Source: Papaver somniferum (taxonomy: Eukaryota > Streptophyta > Magnoliopsida > Ranunculales > Papaveraceae). Taken from it: 64,000 nucleotides of DNA. How positions within the stretch are numbered: position 1 is the stretch's first letter; every line of letters begins with the position of its first letter. The position numbers and the translations under genes were made by a program. Positions 33,728 through 45,752 of the stretch are shown here, piece after piece. The notes beneath the pieces were generated by a model. The model ran no database searches. It had not been told where the DNA came from and saw only the letters and a program-made list of their open reading frames with translations. The stretch is from the NCBI RefSeq assembly GCF_003573695.1, contig NC_039359.1:121651849-121715848 (forward strand), in the 5' to 3' direction.

Positions 33728-34762
33728 TATATAAAAAAAAATTATTTTACTCTCCACTTTGTTTCTTACGTTTTCCATTATAGATCTTCTCAACCACAAA
33801 CCAATCCATAACAAGTATCACAGGCCACCCATCCCTCTTGCAAATTTCAAAATCACTTTATATATCATTACTCTCTCCTCCATCTCTCTGAACTCTCCTT
33901 TCTACAACTTTCATGTATGTCTCTCTGAGGTCTTTGAACTCTCTGAACTCAAATATTTGTTATACGAAATTTTCAGGTTTTCGGTACTCATTGTGTTCTA
34001 ACATTTAGATCTAATTTGTTTTAGGGTTTCAGTAATCGAATTTAATTATCTAGTTTATGTTTATTTATGAAATTAGGTTTTGATCTGGGTTTTATTTTTT
34101 ATTATTGTTGTTGTTTTTGCAGAGAGGATGTCAAGAGATAAATCAAAAGAGGAGGCAATTCATGATGGAAGTGATATTAGGGTCAACCGGTTATTAAGAA
34201 GCAAGAACATACAGATAGTGAAGAACTTCATCATAGAAAACGTTTTGACAAAGATGAACCTATTAATAAGTAATCAAATGTTTTCAAAATAGGTAATTAA
34301 GTACTCCAATGTTTGTTATACGAAATTATTAGGTTTTTGTACTAATTTGTTCTAACATTTAGATCTAATTTGTTTTAGGGTTTCAATAATCAAATTTAAT
34401 TCGTTAGTTTATTTTTATTTATGAAATTAGGTTTTGATCGGTTTTTTGTTGTTGTTGTTGTTGCAGTGATATGCAGTGACTGCCAACGAAAATTTGAGCA
34501 AGCTGATCTGGATAATCATAGAGATAGGGAGCAGGACCAAAATTCAAGGAGAATAACCGAAATTTTATCTCTCGAATCTTCAATTAAGAGTAAAAATCAT
34601 GTTCCACAGAGGATGTTAAGAGATAAATCAAAGATTCCTAAAGTACTTCCAATAAATGATAAAGAGGCATTTCATCATGGAGATGAGTTTAATGCAGATC
34701 AAACAGTTATAAAGAAGCAAGAACAAATTGATGATGAAGAATTACAATTTAACAATGCTTAA
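33728..34762 (+). CDS. Small unrecognised gene with tandemly duplicated intron-exon unit
   Basis: A TATA-like run (33726-33737) is followed by a pyrimidine-rich leader. A candidate intron (about 33973-34121) ends in a T-rich tract and GCAG. The next exon starts an ATG frame at 34128 (MSRDKSKEEAIHDGSD) and runs to about 34292. A second copy of the same intron (about 34305-34466, again ending TTGTTGCAG) leads to a longer exon (34467-34762) that repeats the RDKSK segment (near 34616) before a stop. The encoded peptide is hydrophilic with no domain that I recognise. It may be a real small gene, a gene fragment or a pseudogene, and the exon limits are inferred from splice-like sites only. Copia-C begins 122 bp downstream. 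Confidence 0.4.
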
Positions 34763-34884
34763 AAAAATAATTCCAAGAGTTATCATCTTGACTGAACTAC
34801 AATAACAATGACTTTTCAAATTGTACACCATAATACCGATATCATTATTAATAACAAGATTCAAAAATAAAATAAAAATTATTT

Positions 34885-35045
34885 TATTAAAGAGCCCATG
34901 CCCATGGATGTGTGGTCCAAAATGGGAGTCTTTTGGTTTTCCCTTCTCCATGTATACAAAGATATGATATCCATGTAACCACATAACTCTTACCCTCTCT
35001 TTTTCTACCTCTTTCTCTTTCCCTATTATATTCTACTGTAAAACG
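34885..35045 (+). repeat. Copia-C 5' LTR, 161 bp
   Basis: It contains AGAGCCCATGCCCATGGATG and a CT-rich 3' part. The right LTR has about 10 additional bases (a TCCATGGAATC insertion). Confidence 0.75.
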
Positions 35046-35065
35046 TTATCATGCACGAAGCTATA
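35046..35065 (+). other. Possible copia-C primer-binding site
   Basis: TTATCATGCACGAAG follows the LTR directly. It resembles the internal initiator-tRNA-type site TTATCAGCACGA of some plant copia elements with a 1-base insertion. Weak evidence. Confidence 0.35.
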
Positions 35066-37559
35066 CCGCATAGCTAGATTGGAACGGTTGATTATTTTAT
35101 TTTTTTCGCTGGAATCAAATCAAAATCAGCTAAGTTGGATCTATTTTCTCTTATATACTTTTTTTTTCTTGTCCCTAATTTTGATGTGGTTTTGATTTTG
35201 GAATATATCAGATCAAATATAATTGTGAATTTGTATGCCCATCGTAGATCCAATCCCGATCGTACTATGATTACTGATACATTTTTTTATAATTTTTTTG
35301 TTGCCCTATGTTTAATTAGGAATTCGTATACAAATAAATACAATCCCACAATCTTATTGTGATTATATACTAATACTGCACTTTTTTTTTATGGTTGGTT
35401 GTTGTTTCTGTTCGTGGGTGGGGTAAATAAGAACTTTTCTTCTCTGTTCGCGGGAAAAAAAACGAGGAAGTGAAATTAGGTCAGAGGAAGAAACATCCCG
35501 ATCTAGTCCAAGCCGGTCCACCCAACCCGGTCTGGCCCGGTCCACTCAACCCGGTCTAGACGAACCAATCCAACACGGTCCAGGCGAACCGATCCAACCC
35601 ACTCCATCCTGGTTTGTCCTGTTTTGACTTGTTCTGTATTTCAGTTTTGTTTTCGTTCTTTATTTGGATCGTGCACGACCAAAGTTGTTCCGGTTCTGTC
35701 TATATATAGCGGGAACCAAAAATAAAGGTATGTAACCAACTAATGTGGGTTTTTACATTGAATATTTGTTGGGCTTATCTATTTATTTGATTTTAGAACA
35801 TGCCTAGTTCTGTTTCTGTGTGTCTTAAGATAAGTCCATATCATATAATGGTCAACTTAAACTATGACTGTTTATCTCGACCATTAAGAATTTTGATTTT
35901 AGTGTTATTTTATTCTCTTGAATATGATATTGGCTATAGTTGAATGTGTCTTTTTTTTAATTGGTTGTACCAACTCAATTCCAATGTATTTATTTGGGGT
36001 TTTGAAGTACTTGAACACCATTATTTGTGTACTTGTTATTTTCTTCCCAAATTTGAAATGTTCCGAGGGATGCAATCCACTGGATCGACTATTAAGAGTC
36101 GGTATTTTAAAAAGATACGTTGCAAATAAAATCACATGTATTCCAAATTTTGTGGATGAACTAACAAAAGATGATATGAGTCAGAAAATTTCCATTTCTC
36201 TATTTTATCCATGATACTAACGAACCAGTATATGTTGAAATATGACAACAAGAGAACTATATTTAGTAATCTATTCAACCTAAAGTAATTGGTTGACATG
36301 TGTAGTGAGATTCTCTTGGCCTATTGAGATAAAGAAATTTCTCAAATTAAGCTAAATGTAGCAAAATTGAAAATGGAAAGAACCCCGAAGTAATAAGGGT
36401 TAGATGTAATGACTCATATAAAGCATGTGCAAAGGGACATATATATCATGAGACAAAGATGTATTTTTTTCCCAGTAGTAATGACACCAAAGTATAGGTA
36501 TCAGCTGAATATGGGATGAAGCTAAGATGTAATTCTAGCTCCCATCATAAATGAAAGAGTTGGAAATGCACCTGGTCATAGGTGTTGATATATACAATAT
36601 AATGTGTGTATCATAGTAGCAACCAATTTTCACATCAACTTTAATGGCAACAAGAACTTTGCCGGGACAATTGACTATCTTATTCAGTTGAACTAGATCC
36701 AATATCTGCACCTATGGAATGAAAACACGAGACATAAATTCTCTAAAGCACTTGAGATATATTGGGTGAAACGTAATATATATTCAGTCTAAAGTAATTG
36801 AGTTGAATCCCACTTTTATTACGTAATAAGGCAACACCACTTATTAAAACTCTCAAGACCCAAATGTCTAACTCATAGTTGTTTTTCTTCCACTAGCTTA
36901 AGAAATTTAAACTAGTTGTTGAAATATTTCCTTATAATATGTGACTACGAGGATTGGACCATCGAGCGCAACACCGCTCAAAAATTTGTTTTCAAGATAG
37001 AACAAAGACGTCACAAAATTTCTATATGTACCGAGATATAATCACACCTTGTTAAATTCCAAAGAAACCCATGCAAATGGATATCATGTGGAACCTGACT
37101 GTGATGATAATGTAATTGATTGCATCTTTTATAGTCACTAATGTATTTGGAAGGAAACATACTTTAGAGAGACTAATGATTCAATTTAGTGAAATGTAAA
37201 TCATTATAGTATTAATTTGGATTATTGAATCCATATTGACTCCGACGATGAAATGTTGGAAATTGACTCATACAGACTTTGACATAACCACGAAGGAACT
37301 TTGGTTGTGACATGATGTTTCGTTTTGAAAGGACGCATACGTACATCGTTGTGTTTGAGTGGACGAGACAACGGGAAAAAGATCGACAGATTGCGAAGTA
37401 ACGACATATCTCTCAATAAGTGTTTTCTAAAGTACCAGATGTACAACCCCCTCCTCCCTCCCATTATGCTTTTAAGAAAGAGAGCATGTCACTCATTTTA
37501 CAAAGTCTTCAGTAAAACAGGATCGAGACCATCCTAAGATGCAAATGGTAAACAATCCA
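35066..37559 (+). other. Copia-C interior without recognisable genes
   Basis: About 2.5 kb with only short open frames. A GC-rich imperfect repeat built on AACCCGGTC and CGGTCCA lies at 35510-35610. Gag and protease should be here but cannot be recognised. Confidence 0.5.
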
Positions 37560-38431
37560 TATTACAAAGATAACGAGGTGAAATTTAGAAAAATATTCAT
37601 GCGGAATGCGGACCATTAAAGTGACTTATGGCTCTGGTGAATGTTTTGACATTTTGGACTAGTTATATTTCCCAAGACATTTGCGTTTAAAAACTCCTAG
37701 CACATATTACACAACACAAAGTGCAAAGTATCACCACCCTTATTAATGCCATAGAATTTACATCAAAAGGACTTGATGAATATTACATGTTAATAGGATC
37801 AATTTAGAGCATCTTATACCCAATGGTCTCGCAGAGGCTACCATAAAAGGTTACAAATGCTGCCTAAGGAATAGGTTATGCATACCAACCTATTTTTTAT
37901 TGCTTTGGGGATATGCAATATTACACGCATCTTACTTAATTTGTTTTTAGAACCCAATATTAGTCAACCTTTTGTGCACACCAGTTGGTAACTGGATTTA
38001 AGCCTGACATTCGTGTTCTTACGCATTTTTGGTTGCACTATACATGTGCCATTACGACTCCACATTGTACTATGATGGGTCTTCAAAACTGTTAAGTAGT
38101 TATGTTGGAAATGAGTTCCCAACAATTATCCTCATTTTAAAACTTTTGGCAAGAGATCTCTTACCACTAGATTTGCAGGTTATCAATTTAATGAGACAGT
38201 ATTCCCGTCGTTAGGGGGAGATAAGAAAAAATATTTTTTTAAGGGAACGACAAGAATTGTCGTGGTGTATTCCCACTGTATCTCATATTGATTCTTGTAC
38301 TCCACAAATGTAAATGTGAAGTGATAAAGAATATTCGATTTTCAGAATGTACACTGATGTTGCTAAAGTGATGAGATCACACATAGCAGCCGCAAACCTA
38401 CCTGCAAAGTTACAAATCTTCAATACGGGAT
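37560..38431 (+). pseudogene. Copia-C integrase C-terminal remnant
   Basis: Frames with many stops still show conserved copia integrase phrases: HLIPNGLAEATIK (about 37803-37845), a SPLQLA/EPNIS-like region near 37950, and NEAVFP-like sequence near 38195, followed by the copia linker up to 38431, where R interrupts it. Integrase would insert element cDNA. It is dead here. The reading continues on the far side of R at 56564. Confidence 0.65.
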
Positions 38432-39583
38432 TGTTTGTGGGTGAAAACCGTTTCTGCTGATTTCGGTAATTTCGTGTAAGTGCAGGTGAGAAACAAATAT
38501 AAACCCAAAACAATGTACTGCGCGGGAGTACTTTTGATTCGAGAGATCAATCTGTACAATCCTGGCCTAAACCAAGAAATGGTTGTTCCAGGCTTGCTTC
38601 GATCACAAAGTGAAGGAGAAGGGTTGGTCTTAGGGAGGGAAGCGAAGGAAGTGTTGAGGCCAGAATAGTTGATTCTGGAAGTGTGGGTGTTTTGCGACTT
38701 GTATCCGAAAGTTGAACTGGCGAGCTGAATGGAAAGCTACCAGGTGATTTCTAGATGTGTATTGTTTTCCTGACCAAAACCTTCTTTTTGGTGGAAATAG
38801 GTGAGACCTATTTATACAAGTCGCAACGAAACGTAACCTAGCCTCGTAAGAAGTGAAAACGGTTGAGTAATGGAAGAAAACGGTAACGGGTAACTCCTGG
38901 AATTGATGTTTCCATAATGAAGGAAACGTTTCACCATTACTTCTTGTATTTACTAACCGCCTCACTCTTATGACACTTTTCTGTAACGGGTGTATTGCAA
39001 GCCGCACGTTGTAAACCGCCAGACCAATACCCTGGTGAGCATCCCCCAGTTTGTGACATGTTTTGATGTCTCGAGTGTTTTCGTGGAAAACATGTAGCAT
39101 GTTGCTATTGTTTGGCAAGTTAAAATTGAGAGGCTTGCCGGTTCGGTGACGAACTTGTACGGCTGAGATTTGCATCTCAAAAGGAAGGATAGCCGTTGAT
39201 TGTTGCAACCTTCCGTTTGGAGCCAGCGTCATGGAGGGAAACGCTTGCGGCTTGGAAGGTAAGCGCTTGCATCTTTGTCTAAATTAGGGTTTGGTATGCC
39301 GAAACCCTAATTAGCTCCCTTTACTAGAATCGTTGTAGAATTCTCGTACGGACTCGGATTTTGATGGTACGACCCTCCATTCTGCACGGAAAAGAATTTC
39401 CTATCTCCTCACGAGGGAATATTTAGGTTTTAAGCTCGTTCGGGAGGTGAAAACATCCCGAAAGTAAAACACAGGAAGAATTCAGGAGGGATGTTGGTAG
39501 AAACTTGCCCAAATTAGCGTTTGGCGTGTTGAAACCCTAATTAGTGCGTGTCGTATGCGCGTGCGGCATGTTTGGCGCGTTTT

Positions 39584-39712
39584 TGGGAGGCTAGCGTGTT
39601 TGGGAAGCTAGCATGTTTTGGGACGCTGGCGAGTTTTGGGACGCTGGCGAGTTTTGGGAAGCTGGCGTGTTTTGGGACGCTAGTGTGTTTTGGGAAGCTA
39701 GCGATCTCTTTT
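39584..39712. repeat. 18-bp tandem array in the R LTR
   Basis: About seven units of the type GTTTTGGGACGCTGGCGA, with alternating AAGCTAGC and ACGCTGGC variants. The 5' LTR has the same array at about 55815-55955. The period keeps a reading frame open, but nothing supports a protein. Confidence 0.85.
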
Positions 39713-40990
39713 GAGACCGTGGCAGGTTTGGAGCAACCTGATTGGTCAATGAAAGTAGGGGTCGTCAAGCTTAGGGCACGACCACACTTTTAACGCGTGG
39801 TGGCGGATTTGAAACGACTTGATTGGTCGATGGAAAGAGGACCGGCGTGCTAGGGCGCGGCCGTACTTTTGGTGCGCTGTGGCGGATTTGGTTGCCTAGC
39901 TTGGCTAAGCATGGTTTCAACCAACAGGGTCTAGTATACTGCGCGGGGACCGAAACCCTAATCTTGCAAATTAGTCGGGTTTATGAGTTCTTTGTGAGTT
40001 ATCACATTAATTGGATGGATTTTTTATGCTGCCGCACAAAATCTTTATCTACAGAATGCAGTGTGCTTTCTGTTTGAGCATTTAGTGCAATGGCCTTAAC
40101 TTTGGTACTTGGAGGTTCATGCTACTCCGCTGCGAGTGAACATAAATTTGTCATTAGGGCTGGCAATGGATAGCCGAAATCCGAGATCCGTTTCCGAAAA
40201 TCCGATATCCTATAGGATTTAATCCGACATATCGGATATCCGAATCCGATAAGCTATCGGATAATACCTCTTATCGGAAGCGGAATCGGATTGGGTCTTT
40301 CCATTTGGTTAATATCCGATAGTGTAGGGGCATACTTGTAATTCTCCCATACCGAATCTACTAGTCGAGGAGGAGTCGAGAAGTACAGAACTCATTTCCC
40401 TTTATTTTTTTTCTTCTCTTCTCGGTTCTCACTTCTCTCGGAATATTTGTTCACAGAAATTTTTCGTTTCCCTAAAAACATTCCTTCGATTTCGTGAAGC
40501 CTTTAAACCATTTTCTTTCAGAAGAGATTCTCTCTTATGTTTTTCGTAGAATAATGAAATTCTGTCACTGTTCTTCTTCCCTAATTTGTTAGATAAGTAT
40601 GAACACAAATTTTGTTCAATTACAGATTAAAATTATTGCTAGGGTTTTCTGTTAATTAATATTGTTCATCTGATTAATTTTTTTCTTATTCCCTTTTCTT
40701 ATGATTGAAATCCTTTGCTATTATTCTGTCTTTGTAATTGACGTTTGCCCTAATTTTTATTTTTAGGTTAAAAGATACAGTTCGTGAAAATGGGTTAAAT
40801 TAGCATTTAGTTGTTTGAATTTTCAATGGCGAGTTCATGTACTGATGTGGGTTTTCGATGCATGTATTGGGCATGATATGGTAATAGTGAAATGATATGG
40901 TGTTATGGTTAGGAAAGACTCGATCTAGGTTAGAGTGAAATCGGATTATGAACTGATTATGTTCTTCTTTCTTTTATCTTTTTAAAGCAG

Positions 40991-41078
40991 GTCTTGTTGA
41001 GTCTGCTCAAGAATTAGGAGCTAGAAATTCGGCGTCATTGCTTAGGAATCACATGATAAAGAGTACTTTACTATCCAG
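40991..41078 (+). pseudogene. Exon-like segment of unknown origin inside hAT-2
   Basis: An 88-bp open segment is bounded by AAAGCAG and a GTTTCG donor-like end. It could encode VESAQELGARNSASLL. I do not recognise the source gene. It may belong to the same captured gene as the thionin-like exons or to another. Confidence 0.35.
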
Positions 41079-41556
41079 GTTTCGTATTTTGATTTATTAT
41101 AGACGTTTAGTTGATAACAAACTAGATTTTTGTGTTTGCTGATTCATTGGCTCAACTGGGACTGGGAGCATCAAAGTCACAGTACCTACCATAATCTTGA
41201 TTACTAACTGATTCAATAACCACATATCTGAAATTCTTTCATTCGTCTGTGCACAAAAGTGCATTATGGCACTGTTATTGTGTTGCATGAGTATTATTGG
41301 GGTCGCTTTCTTTCTGCATCATTAAATTATCTCACTGGAATTTGTTGAAATCTGTATTGAAGAATGAGAATTTGCCTCTATTATGTTCAAGCCTTGTCTA
41401 ATGTCTATGAACAGTTTGGCTTAAGATCTCTTGGTGTGTTTTTTCTTTCAATAATTTTGAGTTTCACTTGGTGTTAGTTTACATAGCAAATGTGTGACAA
41501 ACTGATTGAAATTTAGGTAATTTTTTCCAAATTTTAATCTTATTTGTTTTGGACAG

Positions 41557-41821
41557 TAGACATTGGTGATGATGAAGAACAAAGCAAAGTAAAGGACGAA
41601 AATGAAATCAATGAGTACTGCAAGTTGGGATGTGCATTCTCTTTGTGAAAAAATATAGCCTCTTCCAAGGAATTAGGTAAAATGATCGACCTCATTAGCT
41701 ATATTTTTCCTTCTCTTTTATTTAATTGGGATTGTTAAGTAAATCTAAGATTATAATGTTAGTTGCGTTGGAACCAGCAGATGAAGCAGTGGAACGTTGT
41801 AACGGTCGTTACTTTTATTGA
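41557..41821 (+). pseudogene. Thionin-like gene fragment (two exons) captured by hAT-2
   Basis: Exon one (41557-41676) follows a T-rich tract and ACAG and encodes an acidic stretch, then NEYCKLGCAFSL and a stop, with SSKELG behind it. It ends at a GTAAAA donor. After a 100-bp intron, exon two (41778-41821) encodes DEAVERCNGRYFY and a stop. The C-K-L-G-C and AVERCNGR phrases are those of the plant thionin-like family, small secreted cysteine-rich defence peptides. The signal-peptide exon, several cysteines and the end are missing, so it is broken. Identification is from memory of the family. Confidence 0.6.
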
Positions 41822-42485
41822 TAAAAGCTATCTTTTTATTTCGAATAATTATCGCGTGTGACTATGGAAGTACATCACGTACTTGTTTAAACGTGTTTTA
41901 TTTCCAGTATTAGCTTGAATTCTCATGTCTGAAAAAGAAACTAGTATCATAACAGTACTAGAAGGCACGCAATGTCCATGTTTTCAGTGATCAATGATGA
42001 CTGCAACTGATGTTTAAGTGTCGTATTCAAGGAATTCAGGAATTTGTTTACATTGTGCTTGTGTGGGGTTTGTATTTTTCACTGAACATTTTGAACTCAA
42101 AAAGACTAAGACTATGTTTTTTCTAAGTTTTAAGTTTTTTTCTAGTTACTGAATTTTATCGGATAAAAGTCTGATATCCGATATCTTACCATTAACCTTA
42201 TCGATATGGAATTTTTGATATCCGCCGGATATTATCGGATACCGGATATCCGATAATACTTAACCTTAACCTTATCGGTACTTCCAATATCCGGCGGATA
42301 TTTATCCGTTGCCAGCCCTATCTGTCATGCCATACCGATTTAAGGGTTCTGCTAGGGAACATAGCACAGAAAGGTACTCAGTGAGTCAAGTATCGGCGAG
42401 GTGCCAGAATTGACAGAGTGTTATGGATAAAAGTGTATTGAGAGGCTCAATAAATGTGTCGGTGGAGAGGTTAGTACTCGCAGCA

Positions 42486-43175
42486 CCGTCAACATTAAGT
42501 CCCATGTTTAGCACGTGACAGTGGCATTGTTGCGGGGTAAGCATGAGATGGTGACAGACGAGAGTAAAATCGAGAGAGCAATACGTGAAGAGATCGCCAA
42601 GAAAATTCAACTAACCTTTAGTAGAAGGAATGAGAAATCTGTGATCCTTGTGCTGGCGGAGTTTGAATGGATTCATCTTGGTCATGGGACGTTGGCACCG
42701 GTGTTAGCTTGACTTGCTTAGGCTCGGGCGCGGAGATGGCTTGGCGCGACTTGGCTTGGCTTGGGCGTGACTTGGCCTGGATTGGGCGCGACTTGGCTTG
42801 GATTGGGCGCGACTTGGCTTGGCGCGGCTTGGATGCGGAAGGCTTGGATTAGGCGCGACTTGGCTGAGCGCGGCTTGGACGCAGCTTGGACGCGGAAGGC
42901 TTGGGCGCTGAGAAGGACGCAGGTTGTTGGTGCATCGGTTGTCGAGCAGAGAAGCTAGCACTGGAAGGATGCAAGATGTTGGTGCTGGCCAGGGTGTGGT
43001 ATTGTGGTTGGCATGGCTTGCACATGCCTTTTGGCATGCGCGTGCGGCATGTGCGTCTGGTAAGCGCGTCTGGTAAGAGCGTCTGGCATGCGCGTCTGGC
43101 ATGCGCGTCTGGTAAGAGCGTCTGGAAAGCGCGTCTGGCATGCGCGTCTAGTAAGCGCGTCTAGCATTGTCTTGG
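42486..43175 (-). repeat. R interior, 3' end: GC-rich tandem arrays
   Basis: At 42722-42910 a 21-bp unit (TGGGCGCGACTTGGCTTGGAT type) repeats, and at 43030-43170 a 15-bp unit (GCGCGTCTGGCATGC type). Open frames across them on both strands are products of the periods. A2 is inserted at the end (CTTGG). Confidence 0.8.
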
Positions 43176-44668
43176 TGATAGACACATTTTTGTGTCTAAT
43201 TTGTCCTCAATGTCCGTATTGTTGGAACTCTATTTTTGTACTAATATTGTGTTTTTATGTATTTTTAGGAAATAAACATTTTTGGAAAATTCGACTCGAA
43301 AAGTTGATTTGGGCACCCGGAGGACAAGTGTTATTCAGACTCTCGCTTTTGGATAAGGGGTAACCTAATTACTAAGGGGCACTCCCAGGTCACCCCAAGG
43401 CAGCTTCTATTCGCACCCCTACTCTGGATAGGGGGCTACTAGTTTCTTCCCCATTTGAAACGATTTTGGCGGGAAATTTCTAAACAGTTCTGGCAGAATT
43501 TCGATCGTCAAAATGAAGGGGTTATGGGTCGATTCAATGGCTGAAATTTGGTATAGAGATGTGATATAGGTTAAGGAACATAGTATGGGTGACATGATCG
43601 ATCAAATTTGGCTGGAATTTTCGGTATGATTCACACACCCAAAACAGAGCACGTGTACTGTAACACGAGCAAAATTGAAGTTCTTGTGTGCATGGGGGAG
43701 TTCTGCTGGCGTTGGAAGAGTGTTGAGGCGTGAATAAGTAGAATGGGAGCGTGCAGGATCAAAGTGAACGCGTGCATGGGATTAAAAATGAAAATTTTCG
43801 TTATTATTGGCAGCCGAGAATATTTGGATTAAATGGAGAATATATGCAATCAATGGTCGGATTTTTGGCTCCAACTCACTATAAATACAAGGAAAAACAG
43901 TTTGGGAAAGGTGTCGAGAGTCTGGGGGGATGAGGAGAGCCAGAGAAGAAGAAATTCGAGTTTTCCCAAACTCGGTTTCTGCTGCTGCTGCTGATGAACA
44001 TGAAGAACACGAAGAACGGACCTGCAACAGCAGTCGTTTTTCTACAGTAGTAACGACTAACACCTGTGGGTCGTAATCAGGCAGTCTTATTTTCAACAGC
44101 GTTTGCGACAGAGCTTCAGTAGTCTTATTTTATCACTGAGGGTCGTAGTTCTCTGGTTTTATTGTATTTCTCATATTCTCATCATTTGTAAACCATTTTT
44201 GAGCCATAATAAATTATTTTGAGAGAATTTTTACTATGATGAGTTAAACCCCAACACTGGGACGACGGAGGAGGCCGAGCTTCATACATGGGTAATTTTA
44301 TTAATTCTTTTTAAGACTTTTGCATTAAAAATTAATTGAAATATGATTTGATTAAATTGGGTGTTATTTGATTAGATGGGTCATGCTTAGCTTAGGTGAT
44401 TTCATGTTCCATGCTTAACATTTACAATCAATGTTTTGAGAATCTACTTTGGCAAAATAAGAGTCCATATATGTTTTGAGCGATTATTGTTGAGAATAAA
44501 TCATTGAGCCCTATGTTATGAAGATTGGCCGAATCATTAGTCTCAGTACCTCTCTACCAATTTGTCAATATTTTCGTATATAATTTTTATAAATATAAAA
44601 ATCCTTCACCTTCACAAGTCTTAGAGTTCGAACCTTCATTACTACAACCCACGAAAAATCATTAATCA
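43176..44668 (+). repeat. A2 5' LTR with TATA box
   Basis: TATAAATA at 43880-43887 is the likely core promoter. A short GCTGCTG run (about 43979-43993) matches the CAG run in A1. Confidence 0.95.
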
Positions 44669-44671
44669 TTT

Positions 44672-44689
44672 TGGCGCCGCCGACGCGGA
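44672..44689 (+). other. A2 primer-binding site
   Basis: TGGCGCCGCCGACGCGGA, 3 bases after the LTR and identical to the site in A1. Confidence 0.9.
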
Positions 44690-45161
44690 TTTGTGCTTAG
44701 GTAGAATTTTTAGGTTTTTTTTTTTTTACTATTATTTGTTCCTTTTTACGTTTATTTTTGTGTCTTTGATTTACAGGTTCGAAGTGGAATACTAAGGACT
44801 TGGGAACAAAAAGCTTAAAGCTAAAAGAGAAGAAAAAAAAGACATAATTTTTTTTTTAGGATTTAATTTTTTTATTATTTTTTTTTGTATATAGCTTTTA
44901 TTTATTTATTTTTAGAATTTGTAAATAGGCTTTATTTTTCATAATTTTTGTAATTTTTGGACTTTTTAATTGGACTGGACATTTGGACTTTAATTTTTTA
45001 ACCTTACGGAAGGGTATTATTAAAAAAGAAAAAATTTATATAAACTGTGTGCAGGGAAGGACGACGATTACTATATCGTCTCGGCCCCTCGGGTTCGTAT
45101 ATGACATAGGAGTCGTGGCCCGAGTCGACTTCAACGGTTCATCCCCCGTCTGGTACGGGAG

Positions 45162-45733
45162 GTAAGTCCATCGAAACACTCACGAATCTCCTGTAAGCGA
45201 GTTACTGTATTCCTTAAGGTGATTCATTGATTGAGGACGAATTTGGACTGTTTTTAAATTCCTAGTAAAGGGCAAGGCCTGGCCAATACAAGATAAGGGT
45301 TCGGATTTCATCACCGCTCCCTTCTTGCCCACCTTAGTAAAATGAAACCTAACGCGAACCCAAGCTTAAAATTTGATTAGAACGAGACCGATAGGGTAAC
45401 GCGCTTATTAGGAAAAAATTTCGAAGGATATTGGTTACTTTCTTAGGCACACCTCGAAGTTCATGATGGTTTCTGTGAGTTGAATGCGTGACTGCGCCGC
45501 CTTGTGATAGCGGTGAGGCCTTGGGTATCAAAGCTCCACTGAGCTTCCCTCGCCTCAATTCAACTTACTTTGACTCGGATTGATTCCAGAGGGGTTTGAT
45601 TAAATTGTAAAGAATTCCCCTTCGAGAGATAGAAGCAAGTCTAGAAACAATCTAAGTGGAGCCATCATGCTTGTTGTTTGCTAGATTTTATATGTTTGAT
45701 TTGGTCGAGTCAGCCTTGTTTGTGGTTGTGTAG
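45162..45733 (+). other. Candidate leader intron of A2
   Basis: Donor GGGAG|GTAAGT and acceptor GTTGTGTAG, 19 bases before the ATG at 45753. Homologous to 4196-4772 in A1. Confidence 0.5.
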
Positions 45734-45752
45734 AATTCCCTTGCAATTAAGA

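Larger units (their letters stand above)
40155..42320. mobile_element. hAT-2: non-autonomous hAT element with captured gene pieces, 2,166 bp
   Basis: It begins TAGGGCTGGCAATGGAT and ends ATCCGTTGCCAGCCCTA, with 8-bp flanks TTTGTCAT (40147-40154) and TCTGTCAT (42321-42328). These are a target duplication with one change, and the undamaged R 5' LTR shows the empty site (around 56396-56408). Both subterminal regions are crowded with ATCCGATA and TATCGGATA repeats, usual transposase-binding architecture in hAT. No transposase is encoded. Inside are exon-like segments at 40991-41078 and 41557-41821. Confidence 0.9.
38432..42485 (-). repeat. R 3' LTR, split by hAT-2
   Basis: Matches 54676-56563 on both sides of the hAT element at 40155-42320. 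Contains TATAAATA on the minus strand (38809-38816) and an 18-bp tandem array at 39584-39712. Confidence 0.9.

Noticed and set aside
42704..43185. Long overlapping frames on both strands
   Set aside because: They arise from 15- and 21-bp GC-rich tandem units that contain no stops.
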